A stretch of 38,006 bases of DNA from Proteus vulgaris (GTDB lineage Bacteria > Pseudomonadota > Gammaproteobacteria > Enterobacterales > Enterobacteriaceae), in assembly GCF_016239305.1 (NCBI RefSeq), contig NZ_JAEHOQ010000030.1, positions 1-38,006 of the forward strand. The letters run 5' to 3'. The position numbers and the translations under genes are program-made. Shown here piece after piece: positions 8,693 to 19,763 of this stretch; positions within the stretch are counted from its first letter, which is position 1, and each line of letters opens with the position of its first letter. Under the pieces are notes generated by a model. It was not told the DNA's origin. It searched no databases and saw only the letters and a list, made by a program, of their open reading frames with translations.

Positions 8693-10032
8693 ATGTATCC
8701 AGTTTATTATCATCCACAGCACAAGCAACTTTACTGTTAACTAGCTATTTTACAAAAAACAGTGATGAAAATGTGAAGCCTCTGACCAATACGGAATGGG
8801 GGCGATTTGCTTTGTGGTTAAAAGAGAGATCCATCACACCAGCCGATCTACTTGTTACTGATCCAAAAACCTTGTTGCAAAACTGGCATGACGCGCATAT
8901 CAGCGCAGAAAGAATTATTAAATTACTTAATCGTGGTCATAGTCTCGCTTTATCCATGGAAAAATGGCAACGTGCCGGTCTTTGGGTAGTAACTCGTTCT
9001 GATCCAGAATACCCATGGCGCTTAAAACAAAGGCTGAAAACAGACTCACCTCCTGTATTATTTGGGTGTGGCAATAAGGCATTACTGAATGCAAGTGGTT
9101 TAGCCGTTATCGGTTCACGAAATGCGAATTCATCTGATCTCACCTTCACTGACCAAGTGGGTATGAAAGCAGCAATAGAAAATATTGCTATTATTTCTGG
9201 TGGTGCACGCGGTGTTGATGAAACAGCAATGCTAGGTGCGATTAAACAAGGTGGTATAGTTATCGGTGTCATGGCTGATAGTTTGCTAAAAGCAGCAACC
9301 AGTCAGCGATGGCGAAAAAGCATTATGGAAGGACATACCGTTTTGTTATCTCCCTTTTATCCTGAATCTGGATTCAACGTCGGCAATGCCATGTCTAGAA
9401 ATAAATATATCTATTGCTTAGCTGACAGTTCCTTAGTGATCCACTCAGGAAAAAAAGGGGGAACTCTCAATGGCGCAATAGAAAACCTAAAAAAAGCATG
9501 GGTACCATTGTGGGTTAAACAAACAACAGACCAAGATGCAGCTAATGCTGATTTAGTAGCTAAAGGTGGTCGCTGGTTAGAAAACGACTTATCAGCTTTT
9601 GAAATTAATCAGTTACTAAAAAATGAATATCAAAGAACAGATTACATAAAAGAAGAACAGGCTGAGCTCTTCCCCATACCTACGCAGTCTGACTTATTTA
9701 CTCATAACACCTTTGTGTCGAAAAAAAATATTATCAATACCGAAGATCACAACATTATCATCGATGATATTCAAACAAAAAGTGAAATAAGTACTAAGCA
9801 ATTTATCGAAGATGATGCAAGCTCCACGATACCAATCGACTTTTACCAGTTATTTATTAGCGAACTACAACGCTTAGCTAAAGAACCCATTACTATCGAT
9901 GTACTTATGGAAAATACACAGCTTCATAAAACACAACTAAATGAATGGCTAAAACGTAGTAAAGAAGAAGGTTTAGTAAAAAAACTAAATCGTCCTATTC
10001 GTTACCAAATTAAAAATGAAAGTGAAAAATAA
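8689..10032 (+). CDS. dprA: Accessory DprA/Smf-family protein
   Basis: DprA-type nucleotide/ssDNA-binding protein; canonical DprA protects incoming single strands and loads RecA. The 447-residue product has an N-terminal helical region (1-100), a Rossmann-like DprA (SLOG) core at about 120-280 with GSRNAN (142-147), SGGARGVD (170-177) and SRNKYIYCLADSSLVIHSGKKGGTLNGA's elements at 236-263, a low-complexity acidic linker (about 311-385), and a C-terminal winged helix (about 386-447). It is larger than usual DprA and does not sit beside fmt-def as the housekeeping gene does in enterics, so it is probably a second copy. Its ATG lies inside the PRTase stop region, implying translational coupling. 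No terminator is obvious. Role: DNA uptake, recombination or phage defence; undecided. Confidence 0.85.
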   Translation: MNVSSLLSSTAQATLLLTSYFTKNSDENVKPLTNTEWGRFALWLKERSITPADLLVTDPKTLLQNWHDAHISAERIIKLLNRGHSLALSMEKWQRAGLWVVTRSDPEYPWRLKQRLKTDSPPVLFGCGNKALLNASGLAVIGSRNANSSDLTFTDQVGMKAAIENIAIISGGARGVDETAMLGAIKQGGIVIGVMADSLLKAATSQRWRKSIMEGHTVLLSPFYPESGFNVGNAMSRNKYIYCLADSSLVIHSGKKGGTLNGAIENLKKAWVPLWVKQTTDQDAANADLVAKGGRWLENDLSAFEINQLLKNEYQRTDYIKEEQAELFPIPTQSDLFTHNTFVSKKNIINTEDHNIIIDDIQTKSEISTKQFIEDDASSTIPIDFYQLFISELQRLAKEPITIDVLMENTQLHKTQLNEWLKRSKEEGLVKKLNRPIRYQIKNESEK

Positions 10033-10249
10033 AAGAACTTCATTATTTCCATAACTAAAACGCTCAGATTCAATAAACGACTATAAATCATTTAGTCAGT
10101 TGAGTTGGTATTATCGTTAAAAAGATCATTATTCTACTTTAATACCTTACTCTCTTTCTTTTCCCAAAATCCCACTTTGTACAAAGGCTAACTTTTTTAA
10201 ATTATGGTAATATTTAATTATTAATAACGTCTGAGAGCATCTTATCCCC

Positions 10250-10780
10250 ATGAATGAAGAGAAATTGCTCGCTCAGGCAGAAAAGATCTGCCAGAAACGA
10301 GGTGTTCGCCTGACTTCACAACGTCTGGCAGTATTACGTCTGATAATGCAGCAACCTTCTGCTATCAGCGCATATGATTTATTGGATTTATTACGCCAAG
10401 TTGAACCACAAGCCAAACCACCAACAGTCTATCGCGGGTTAGAATTTTTACTTGAGCAAGGATTTATCCATAAAATAGAATCCACCAACAGTTATGTACT
10501 TTGTCATCATTTTGATGATGTTGAACATACGTCAGTAATGCTAATTTGTGACCGTTGTTTATCTGTCACTGAAAAGAATAGTCATAAAATCGAAGATGCG
10601 ATTTCATTACTGGCAAAAGAGAGTGGATTTCATTTACGACATAGCGTCATCGAAATTCATGGATTGTGTTCACAGTGCCATGAAGCACAAGAGTGTACAC
10701 ATCCTGAAGGTTGTCATCATGATCACAGTATGGATGATAATCTTAAGCAGAAAAAAACCGGCGACTATAAGCCTCGTTGA
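10250..10780 (+). CDS. zur: Zinc uptake repressor Zur (Fur family)
   Basis: Zinc-sensing repressor of zinc import genes. The 176-residue product matches E. coli Zur (171 aa) from LLAQAEKIC onward. A winged helix occupies about 1-80, with the recognition region AKPPTVYRGLEFL. The structural zinc site is Cys100/Cys103 with Cys140/Cys143; by alignment the sensor ligands are His74, Cys85, His93 and Glu108. The His/Cys-rich tail (HPEGCHHDHS) is also seen in E. coli. The ribosome site is weak. The gene stands alone, convergent with lexA, without the yjbJ and dinF found between them in E. coli. No Zur box was seen upstream. Confidence 0.95.
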   Translation: MNEEKLLAQAEKICQKRGVRLTSQRLAVLRLIMQQPSAISAYDLLDLLRQVEPQAKPPTVYRGLEFLLEQGFIHKIESTNSYVLCHHFDDVEHTSVMLICDRCLSVTEKNSHKIEDAISLLAKESGFHLRHSVIEIHGLCSQCHEAQECTHPEGCHHDHSMDDNLKQKKTGDYKPR

Positions 10781-10809
10781 TTTTATCACTGCAATCCTAC
10801 AAATAAAAA

Positions 10810-10846
10810 ATGCAGATGATTTTGTGTTTTTACACATCATCTGCAT
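10810..10846. terminator. zur/lexA convergent terminator
   Basis: Arms 10810-10820 and 10836-10846 form an 11-bp perfect stem, extended by GTGT/ACAC inside after a 3-nt bulge. It lies between the zur and lexA stops. A T-rich tail follows on both strands, stronger on the minus strand. Confidence 0.8.
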
Positions 10847-10885
10847 CTTTATAAAATAAGTTGTATTGACTTACTTTGGTACAAA

Positions 10886-11497
10886 TTACAGCCATTCACC
10901 GTTACGAATAACCCCTACTGCTAAACCTTCAACAGTAAAGTTTTGTTCGCGTAAATCGACGATAATAGGTGAAAACTCTGGGTTTTCAGCATGAAGCTCA
11001 ATTTTATTACCGCTTTTCTTAAAGCGCTTTACTGTCACTTCATCTTCAATACGTGCCACAATCACTTGCCCGTTATGAACATCTTGTGTTTTATGCACAG
11101 CAAGTAAGTCACCATCCATAATACCGATATCTTTCATCGACATACCATTAACGCGCAATAAAAAATCTGCACTTGGTTTAAATAGCATTGGGTCAACTTG
11201 ATAATGGCTTTCAATATGCTCTTGCGCTAAAAGTGGTTCACCAGCAGCAACTCGCCCAATTAATGGCAATCCTTCCGGCTCTTCTTCCATTAGCAAACGG
11301 ATACCTCTAGATGCACCAGAGATAATTTCTATCACGCCTTTACGAGCAAGAGCTTTTAAGTGCTCTTCTGCCGCATTTGGTGAGCGAAACCCAAGTTGGG
11401 AAGCTATTTCAGCCCGTGTTGGTGGCATACCCGTTTGCGAAATGTGATCACGAACCAAATCGTAAACCTGCTGCTGCCTTGCAGTTAATGCTTTCAT
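10886..11497 (-). CDS. lexA: SOS repressor LexA
   Basis: Repressor of the SOS regulon that cleaves itself when RecA is activated. The 203-residue product is almost identical in layout to E. coli LexA (202 aa): winged helix at 1-70 ([20 protein letters not shown]), cleavage bond Ala85-Gly86, nucleophile Ser120 (GMSMKD) and Lys157 (EVTVKRF). Numbering is one above E. coli because of an extra residue in the hinge (MEEEPEGL). Two LexA boxes just upstream show autoregulation. The gene follows dgkA on the same strand. dinF, which follows lexA in E. coli, is absent; zur is convergent instead. Confidence 0.98.
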   Translation of the reverse strand: MKALTARQQQVYDLVRDHISQTGMPPTRAEIASQLGFRSPNAAEEHLKALARKGVIEIISGASRGIRLLMEEEPEGLPLIGRVAAGEPLLAQEHIESHYQVDPMLFKPSADFLLRVNGMSMKDIGIMDGDLLAVHKTQDVHNGQVIVARIEDEVTVKRFKKSGNKIELHAENPEFSPIIVDLREQNFTVEGLAVGVIRNGEWL

Positions 11498-11505
11498 TCC
11501 GCCCC

Positions 11506-11521
11506 CTGTTTGTTTATACAG
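11506..11521. promoter_or_regulatory. LexA box 1 of lexA
   Basis: Exact CTGT-N8-ACAG, ending 8 bp before the lexA start codon, so it overlaps the ribosome site region of the mRNA leader. Confidence 0.9.
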
Positions 11522-11526
11522 TCAGA

Positions 11527-11542
11527 CTGTGAGTATATACAG
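11527..11542. promoter_or_regulatory. LexA box 2 of lexA
   Basis: Exact CTGT-N8-ACAG with centre GAGTATAT. Its centre is 21 bp from that of box 1, two helical turns, the paired arrangement known for the lexA promoter. Confidence 0.92.
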
Positions 11543-11624
11543 GTATATGACGATTTGAAACCTTAAATGAATATAAAACACGCATCTTTGGATTATTTTT
11601 CGACAAAAATCGAATTTTTTAACT

Positions 11625-11996
11625 TTATGAGAAGAAATGCCCCCAAAGAATGGTTACCCAAGTAAATAATCCCAATATAATAGCAATGAGAACAGCGGCA
11701 GAACCCATATCTTTTGCACGTCCGGATAATTCGTGGTATTCAGATCCAATTCGATCGACAACCGCTTCTATTGCACTATTTACCAGTTCCAAGATCACAA
11801 CCAATACAACGGAACCAATGAGTAAAATGCGCTCTAGACCACTGACATCTATGATAAATGAAAGGATAATTGCCACCAAGGTCACAATTGCTTCTTGTCT
11901 AAAAGCGGCCTCATTAATCCAAGCGGCACGAATGCCCTTGTATGAATAGCCACCAGCTTTGATGATTCGGGTAAGACCTTTATTTTGATTAGCCAT
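11625..11996 (-). CDS. dgkA: Diacylglycerol kinase DgkA
   Basis: Small inner-membrane enzyme that phosphorylates diacylglycerol to phosphatidic acid, recycling the lipid released during osmoregulated glucan synthesis. The product has 123 residues (E. coli 122) with three membrane segments. The conserved catalytic stretch is [14 protein letters not shown] (Glu70, Asn73, Glu77), followed by [16 protein letters not shown] start at ATG 11996 (MANQNKG), the family N-terminus; a TTG at 12017 would add seven residues without better support. It lies upstream of lexA and is divergent from plsB, as in E. coli, so two phospholipid genes share the intergenic region. Confidence 0.96.
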   Translation of the reverse strand: MANQNKGLTRIIKAGGYSYKGIRAAWINEAAFRQEAIVTLVAIILSFIIDVSGLERILLIGSVVLVVILELVNSAIEAVVDRIGSEYHELSGRAKDMGSAAVLIAIILGLFTWVTILWGHFFS

Positions 11997-12126
11997 AATA
12001 AACTCTATCGAAAACAAACGATTATTTTGCCACTTTTCTCTATTAATATTGTCACAGCACCACAGATCTACGAAAGACTTTCTGTTATGCTTTCGAAGTA
12101 TTGCTAATAAGAGGCTACAACTATTT

Positions 12127-14610
12127 ATGTCAGCTTGGCGTAAACTATATTATAACACATTGAATTTACCACTAAAATTATTGGTAAAAAGTAAACGAGT
12201 TCCGACTGATCCTATCACTGAATTAGGGTTGGATACGTCGCGATCTTTCCTTTATGTGCTGCCTTATCATTCAAAAGCAGACTTACTGACATTAAGGCAG
12301 CAATGTTTATCTTTAGGATTGCCTGATCCACTGCAACCCATTGAGATAGGCGGTACGAAGCTCCCTGCGTACGTCTTTATTGATGACGGCCCAAGAGTCT
12401 TCCGTTACTACTCGCCCGATCCTCGTAAAGATTCCGTGAAAACATTCCACGCTTATCTTGATGCACATCGTAATAATCCGCACCTTGATATTGAGATGTT
12501 GCCGGTTTCCGTGATGTTTGGTCGCTCTCCTGGCCGTGAAGGCCATAATGGCGTACCACATTTACGTGTGCTTAATGGTATCCAAAAATTTATCGCTATC
12601 CTCTGGTTAGGTCGTGATAGCTTTGTTCGTTTTTCACCCACTGTATCAATGCGTGAAATGGCGAATGAACACGGTACTGACACCAGTATAGCCCGAAAAC
12701 TCGCACGCGTTGCGCGTATTCACTTTTCTCGCCAGCGTTTAGCCGCTGTTGGTCCGAAATTACCAGCACGTCAAGATCTCTTCAATAAATTGCTTTCATC
12801 GAAAGCCATTGAAAAAGCAATTGAAGATGAATCAAAAGCGAAAAAAATCTCACTGGATAAAGCGCGCAAAAATGCCACTGATATCATGGAAGAAATTGCA
12901 GCTAATTTCTCATATGAAGCAGTGCGTATTAGTGATCGCGTATTAAGTTGGACATGGAATAAGCTCTATCAAGGTATCAACGTCTATAATGCCGAACGTG
13001 TACGTAAACTCGCACAAGATGGGCATGAGATTGTTTATGTACCTTGCCACCGTAGCCACATGGACTACTTACTGCTTTCCTATGTTCTTTATCATCAAGG
13101 CTTAGTTCCGCCACATATAGCCGCGGGTATTAACCTTAATTTCTGGCCAGCAGGTCCGATTTTTCGCCGTTTAGGGGCTTTCTTTATCCGAAGAACCTTT
13201 AAAGGTAACAAGCTGTACTCCACCATTTTCCGTGAATATTTAGGTGAGCTATTTACACGAGGCTACTCTATTGAATATTTCGTTGAAGGTGGACGGTCGC
13301 GTACAGGTCGATTGTTAGATCCTAAAACAGGGACACTTTCAATGACTGTACAAGCAATGTTACGTGGTGAAACACGCCCTATCTCTGTTGTTCCTATTTA
13401 CATTGGGTATGAACACGTTATGGAAGTGGCAACCTATGCCAAAGAATTACGTGGTGCAACAAAAGAGAAAGAGGGTTTTATGCAGATGGTGAGGGGTTTA
13501 CGTAAATTACGTAACCTTGGCCAAGGCTATGTTAACTTTGGCGAACCTATCTCTGTTGCGCAATACTTAAATCAAGCGGTTCCACAGTGGCGTGATGATA
13601 TTGACCCTATTGAGCCACAGCGCCCAAGTTGGTTAAACCCAGCAGTAAGCGCACTGGCTGACAATATTATGGTTCATATCAATAATGCGGCTTCAATCAA
13701 TGCAATTAACTTGGTATCAACGGCACTGTTGGCATCACGTCAGCGAGCACTTACTAGAGAGCAACTGTTAGAACAAGTCGATTGTTATCTGCAATTATTA
13801 CGCAATGTACCTTATTCGACTGACATGATTGTGTCTGATAAAAATGCTGAGGCATTATTAGAACATGCTCTGCAATCAGATAAATTCCTAGTCGAAAAAG
13901 ACAGCTTGGGTGATATTGTGGTACTTCCTCGTGAAAGTGCGGTATTAATGACTTATTACCGTAATAACACAATCCACTTAATGGTTACTCCATCGTTAAT
14001 TGCTAGCATCATCTTGCATCATGAAAAAATTCATCGTGATGATTTAATGAAACAGGTTGAATTAATCTTCCCTCTGGTTAAAGCAGAATTATTTATTCGC
14101 TATGAGAAAGAAGAGCTACCTGAAGTCATTAATACTTTGATTGCAGAACTTTGTCGTCAGCGTCTAATTTGTTGTGATAGTGATGGCTTACTACGTATTA
14201 ATCCTGCGCGTATTCGTCCATTACAGCTTTTAGCAGCGAGTGTCAGAGAAACATTACAACGTTATGGTATTACGCTGTCTTTACTCAATTTTGCCCCTGA
14301 AATTAGTCGTGCATTATTGGAAAAAGAGAGCCGTATATTGGCACAACGTCTTTCTGTATTACATGGTATCAACGCACCTGAATTCTTTGATAAAGCAGTA
14401 TTCTCTACCTTAGTTTCAACGCTGCGTGAAGAAGGCTATCTCAACGATAACGAAGATATCCTAAAAGCAGATGCATCTGCTCTTTACCAAGTAATTGCAA
14501 AACTAATGTCACCAGAAATTCGCTTAACCATTGAGAGCGTCGGTGTCACTGAAGATAACAATTCAGCACAGATAATTAATGAAAAAAGTGAGCCTAAAGC
14601 TGATAATTAA
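12127..14610 (+). CDS. plsB: Glycerol-3-phosphate acyltransferase PlsB
   Basis: Inner-membrane acyltransferase that makes 1-acyl-glycerol-3-phosphate, the first step of phospholipid synthesis. The product has 827 residues (E. coli 807). The HX4D catalytic motif is His308-Asp313 (HRSHMDYL), followed by the [14 protein letters not shown] and [11 protein letters not shown] blocks of the family and a long C-terminal region. I start at MSAWRKLYY (12127), matching E. coli MSGWPRIYY, with AGAGG about 12 bp upstream; the open frame extends back to 12049 but without family similarity. The extra length is mostly a longer C-terminal tail. It is divergent from dgkA, and a strong terminator follows. Confidence 0.97.
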   Translation: MSAWRKLYYNTLNLPLKLLVKSKRVPTDPITELGLDTSRSFLYVLPYHSKADLLTLRQQCLSLGLPDPLQPIEIGGTKLPAYVFIDDGPRVFRYYSPDPRKDSVKTFHAYLDAHRNNPHLDIEMLPVSVMFGRSPGREGHNGVPHLRVLNGIQKFIAILWLGRDSFVRFSPTVSMREMANEHGTDTSIARKLARVARIHFSRQRLAAVGPKLPARQDLFNKLLSSKAIEKAIEDESKAKKISLDKARKNATDIMEEIAANFSYEAVRISDRVLSWTWNKLYQGINVYNAERVRKLAQDGHEIVYVPCHRSHMDYLLLSYVLYHQGLVPPHIAAGINLNFWPAGPIFRRLGAFFIRRTFKGNKLYSTIFREYLGELFTRGYSIEYFVEGGRSRTGRLLDPKTGTLSMTVQAMLRGETRPISVVPIYIGYEHVMEVATYAKELRGATKEKEGFMQMVRGLRKLRNLGQGYVNFGEPISVAQYLNQAVPQWRDDIDPIEPQRPSWLNPAVSALADNIMVHINNAASINAINLVSTALLASRQRALTREQLLEQVDCYLQLLRNVPYSTDMIVSDKNAEALLEHALQSDKFLVEKDSLGDIVVLPRESAVLMTYYRNNTIHLMVTPSLIASIILHHEKIHRDDLMKQVELIFPLVKAELFIRYEKEELPEVINTLIAELCRQRLICCDSDGLLRINPARIRPLQLLAASVRETLQRYGITLSLLNFAPEISRALLEKESRILAQRLSVLHGINAPEFFDKAVFSTLVSTLREEGYLNDNEDILKADASALYQVIAKLMSPEIRLTIESVGVTEDNNSAQIINEKSEPKADN

Positions 14611-14638
14611 TCGGTCATAACGCCATTATTTGTAATAG

Positions 14639-14669
14639 AAAAGGGATAAGCATTATGCTTATCCCTTTT
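14639..14669. terminator. plsB/ubiA convergent terminator
   Basis: A perfect 14-bp stem (arms 14639-14652 and 14656-14669, 3-nt loop) with a T5 tail, between the convergent plsB and ubiA genes. Confidence 0.92.
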
Positions 14670-14713
14670 TGTTTCTACTCAATTGTAGATGATAGCTTAG
14701 CGCTTACGATACC

Positions 14714-15580
14714 TTAGAAATAACTAAATAAAATACCTGCAAATAAAACAAAACCAACATAATTATTATTCATAAAAGCTTGAAAACAGGGTGTTCTTTC
14801 ACGCTCTGCAATCAGTTTTTGTTGATAGATAAAGAGTGCGGTAATGAGTAATATCGACCAATAATAGATGCCTTTCATGTTCAGTAGAACACCAATGCCA
14901 ACAAGTAGCGCCAACATCATCAGTTGTAGAATACCGATAATAATTTTGTCATAACGACCAAATAAAATAGCAGTAGATTTTACGCCAATCTTTATATCAT
15001 CATTGCGGTCAACCATCGCATATTGGGTATCGTAAATCACCGACCAGACAATATTAACAAGAAATAATAGCCAACATACTAAAGGTAAGCTTTCAGAAAC
15101 GGCAGCAAAACCCATTGGAATTGACCAGCCAAAGGCCATACCTAAAATAAGCTGAGGTAGACTACTAAAGCGTTTAACAAAGGGGTAAAACCATGCTAGT
15201 GCAAGTCCTGCTACAGAGAGCCAAATTGTCATCGTATTGAGTGTGAGTACCAATCCAAATGACAATATAACCAATACAATAAATAAAATTTTACTCTCTT
15301 TTTCTGTCACAGCCCCACTAGGTAATGGTCGATTTTTAGTTCGTTCAACGCTGCCATCAATTTTTCTGTCAGCAAAGTCGTTTATTACACACCCAGCGGC
15401 ACGCATAGAGAACACGCCAATAGTAAAGACAATCAGAATATGCCAATCAGGAAAACCTTTAGCAGCAATCCATAAAGCCCAATAAGTTGGCCAAAGTAAT
15501 AATAGCGCTCCGATAGGTTTATCTATACGCATTAAACGGCTATATGCCTGCCATTTATTGTGCGTCATACTTCCCTCCAA
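14714..15580 (-). CDS. ubiA: 4-hydroxybenzoate octaprenyltransferase UbiA
   Basis: Membrane prenyltransferase that attaches the polyprenyl tail to 4-hydroxybenzoate in ubiquinone synthesis. The 288-residue product (E. coli 290) has about eight or nine membrane segments and both prenyl-diphosphate/Mg motifs, [10 protein letters not shown] (about 67-76) and [12 protein letters not shown]. The start is ambiguous. The TTG at 15580 gives MEGSMTHNK, aligning with E. coli MEWSLTQNK, and has AGGGGGAG upstream; the ATG at 15568 (MTHNK) has GGAGGG 4 bp upstream and is also plausible. It follows ubiC by 16 bp in one operon. Confidence 0.96.
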   Translation of the reverse strand: MEGSMTHNKWQAYSRLMRIDKPIGALLLLWPTYWALWIAAKGFPDWHILIVFTIGVFSMRAAGCVINDFADRKIDGSVERTKNRPLPSGAVTEKESKILFIVLVILSFGLVLTLNTMTIWLSVAGLALAWFYPFVKRFSSLPQLILGMAFGWSIPMGFAAVSESLPLVCWLLFLVNIVWSVIYDTQYAMVDRNDDIKIGVKSTAILFGRYDKIIIGILQLMMLALLVGIGVLLNMKGIYYWSILLITALFIYQQKLIAERERTPCFQAFMNNNYVGFVLFAGILFSYF

Positions 15581-15596
15581 TTTTAGCTCCCCCTAA

Positions 15597-16106
15597 TTAC
15601 TTCTCATACACTGGTGATGCAGGTAGAAATACCTCGGTTAATAATAAAGGTTTATCTGAAAGCTGGAAACGAGAACGGCGTAGCCAATACTCATTTTGTT
15701 GCCCGATATGAATAAAATCACGGCTTAAGGTTGTTTCCTGAAACAGATAACGTCCAAGAGGAACGGTTCTTAAATTGACCAGTTTTCTATCTTCACCTGT
15801 CAGTGTCTCTTCTGGTACTAATGTTCGCCCTAATAACCAAGGCACATTATCACCACACAATACCACTTCTCTTAACCAATAACGCTGACTTTCCGGTAAA
15901 CATGCCTTTTCGTCAGCGGGCTCAATAATGTCAACAAACCCTTCTTGATAAGGCATCACAGTGACTTTTTGACAATGCTGTTCAAACCGTCGTGTCATTG
16001 AACCTAATTCCATTAACCAACTTAATGTACTTTCTTTAATGTTTTCATGTTCCTCACTGGGCAACCAATGGATAGGAGCAGGGGTAATTATTGATTTTTT
16101 GAACAT
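15597..16106 (-). CDS. ubiC: Chorismate pyruvate-lyase UbiC
   Basis: Cytosolic enzyme that converts chorismate to 4-hydroxybenzoate and pyruvate, the first committed step of ubiquinone synthesis. The product has 169 residues (E. coli 165). Active-site positions are conserved: Arg79 in [10 protein letters not shown], the LGRYLF segment and Glu158 in [12 protein letters not shown] start at MFKKSI (16106), which gives the usual family length; the frame is open to 16169 but those residues have no family match. The ribosome site is weak. ubiA follows by 16 bp. Confidence 0.95.
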   Translation of the reverse strand: MFKKSIITPAPIHWLPSEEHENIKESTLSWLMELGSMTRRFEQHCQKVTVMPYQEGFVDIIEPADEKACLPESQRYWLREVVLCGDNVPWLLGRTLVPEETLTGEDRKLVNLRTVPLGRYLFQETTLSRDFIHIGQQNEYWLRRSRFQLSDKPLLLTEVFLPASPVYEK

Positions 16107-16267
16107 TATTTCATCATCACGCGTTGATGATCCTAGCTTGTGTGAGTCATGATATATCAAGGATATCATGATGTGACTAAGGGAAGTTAAAAGCTGATAA
16201 CATTTCGCATAAATAATCTAAAAAAGCGTTAAAAGAAAATCAGATTGAGCACGAAACATTCAAAAAA

Positions 16268-16296
16268 ACAAAGGAGGCCATAAAAACCTCCTTTGT
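16268..16296 (-). terminator. pgi terminator
   Basis: A 10-bp stem (arms 16268-16277 and 16287-16296) followed on the minus strand by a T-run (A-run 16262-16268), 34 bp past the pgi stop. Confidence 0.88.
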
Positions 16297-16330
16297 ATCT
16301 AACCAACTACTTATATTAAGTTTATTCGGA

Positions 16331-17977
<1,647 letters not shown>

Positions 17978-18242
17978 TCACAATACTCTCTTAAGATTAC
18001 AATCCAATATTCTCAGATTGTAGCCTGACATTTAATAGTTACAGTCAATTCTTTCTCATTTGATGATATTGGTCAAAAGCAATCAATAAATCTAGTACTA
18101 ATTACTTACATAGGTAAAACCGATAATGTGGAGCTGATTATTAATTAAATTGATTATTCTTCACTCTGCATTGACTCTCTACTTAATAACCGATATTCCT
18201 AATTGTGTCCAACATCTCATTTTTGCCTAAAGGAATACGACA
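17978..18242. other. pgi/lysC divergent intergenic region
   Basis: 265 bp holding both promoters. An ACAATC/GATTGT hairpin lies in the pgi leader (about 17999-18021). None of the conserved segments of the lysine riboswitch known before E. coli lysC were recognised. An AAAGGAA ribosome site for lysC is at 18228-18234. Confidence 0.55.
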
Positions 18243-19622
18243 ATGACTGATAATACTGCTACGCCTTCATCTTCATCATCGCCATACACTATCGCTAAAT
18301 TTGGTGGCACCAGTGTTGCTAACTATTCAGCAATGGAAAAATGTGCAGATATTATCCTGAAACAAAAGTCAGTTCGTGTCGTCGTCCTTTCCGCATCTGC
18401 TGGGATCACTAATCTACTGATTGAACTTGCAGCAGGTACTGAAACTTCACAACGAGAAACTTTACTTTCACAAGTTCGTGATATTGAGTACGCGATTATC
18501 AATCAACTCTCTCAGCCAGAAATTATTTCTCAAGAAATAAACCGCTTGCTTGAAAATATTGAGATGCTTTCTGAAGCAGCTGCATTAGCGACTTCTGATG
18601 CATTAACAGACGAACTTGTAAGTCATGGCGAATTAATGTCAACCTTGCTTTTTGTTGAGTTACTGCGTGAAAAAGGCATACAAGCGGATTGGTTTGACGT
18701 TAGAAAAGTGATGAAAACGAACGATCTATTTTGTCACGCTGAGCCAGATATGGTGCAATTAACTGGACTCACACAAAGTCTTATTCAACCTCGTCTAGAA
18801 GAAACGGTTATTGTCACACAAGGTTTTATTGGTCAAGAGCCAAAAGGTAGAACGACTACCCTAGGACGTGGTGGAAGTGACTATACGGCTGCACTTATTG
18901 GTGAAGCACTAGGAATGTCTCGTGTTGATATCTGGACGGATGTACCCGGTATTTACAGCACGGATCCAAGAATAGTGCCAGAGGCGCATCGTATTGATCA
19001 AATCGCCTTTGATGAAGCGGCAGAGATGGCTACCTTTGGCGCTAAAATTTTACACCCTGCTACATTATTACCTGCCGTTCGTAGTGGTATTCCGGTGTTT
19101 GTTGGTTCAAGTAAAGCACCAGAAGAAGGTGGTACTTTAGTTTGTACCCAAACAGAAAATCCTCCCGTATTCCGTGCAATTGCACTACGTAGAAAACAAA
19201 CGTTGCTTACTTTACATAGCCTAAAAATGCTTCATGCGCGTGGCTTCTTAGCTGAAATTTTTACTATTTTATCGCGCCATCATATTTCGGTTGATGTGAT
19301 AACAACATCTGAAGTCAGTATTGCTTTAACCCTCGATACTACGGGTACAACAAATTCATCAGGTAGTTTATTAACCAATGCATTATTGACTGAGCTTTCT
19401 GCATTATGCCGTGTTGAAGTAGAAGAAGATTTGGCATTAGTTGCCGTGATTGGTAACTCGCTTTCACAGGTAAATGGTTTAGGTATAAAAATTTTCGGCG
19501 CATTAGAAGATTACAATATTCGTATGATAAGCCATGGCGCAAGTACCCATAATTTATGTTTATTAGTTGATGGTAAAGATGCGGATAATATTGTGCGTAA
19601 ATTGCATGATACATTGTTTTAA
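18243..19622 (+). CDS. lysC: Lysine-sensitive aspartokinase III LysC
   Basis: Phosphorylates aspartate, the first step toward lysine, threonine and methionine. The 459-residue product is a monofunctional aspartokinase like E. coli LysC (449 aa). The kinase domain (about 15-295) has AKFGGTSV at 18-25, SHGELMS, TLGRGGSDYTAA and VDIWTDVPGIYSTDPR. Two C-terminal ACT domains (about 310-459) normally bind lysine for feedback control. The extreme N-terminus has a serine run. The ribosome site is AAAGGAA 8 bp upstream. It is divergent from pgi; in this pathway it feeds MetA and MetH in the same window. Confidence 0.97.
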   Translation: MTDNTATPSSSSSPYTIAKFGGTSVANYSAMEKCADIILKQKSVRVVVLSASAGITNLLIELAAGTETSQRETLLSQVRDIEYAIINQLSQPEIISQEINRLLENIEMLSEAAALATSDALTDELVSHGELMSTLLFVELLREKGIQADWFDVRKVMKTNDLFCHAEPDMVQLTGLTQSLIQPRLEETVIVTQGFIGQEPKGRTTTLGRGGSDYTAALIGEALGMSRVDIWTDVPGIYSTDPRIVPEAHRIDQIAFDEAAEMATFGAKILHPATLLPAVRSGIPVFVGSSKAPEEGGTLVCTQTENPPVFRAIALRRKQTLLTLHSLKMLHARGFLAEIFTILSRHHISVDVITTSEVSIALTLDTTGTTNSSGSLLTNALLTELSALCRVEVEEDLALVAVIGNSLSQVNGLGIKIFGALEDYNIRMISHGASTHNLCLLVDGKDADNIVRKLHDTLF

Positions 19623-19639
19623 TAAAGCGCTACTGAAAA

Positions 19640-19665
19640 GAGAGGGATAATTTTTTATCTCTCTC
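19640..19665 (+). terminator. Probable lysC terminator hairpin
   Basis: An 11-pair stem with one G-T wobble (arms 19640-19650 and 19655-19665, T4 loop) 17 bp past the lysC stop. No good T-run follows, so efficiency is doubtful. Confidence 0.5.
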
Positions 19666-19763
19666 AAAATTCAACCTTTATTGCTGTAATGGTGTAAGCT
19701 TTAAAGAACTTCATTTAAGAATAATTAGAATCAAAATCTAATTCTATTAATGGAGTAATAAAA

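Noticed and set aside
10548-10859. Open frame overlapping the end of zur
   Set aside because: It lies in another frame of zur and runs through the terminator hairpin.
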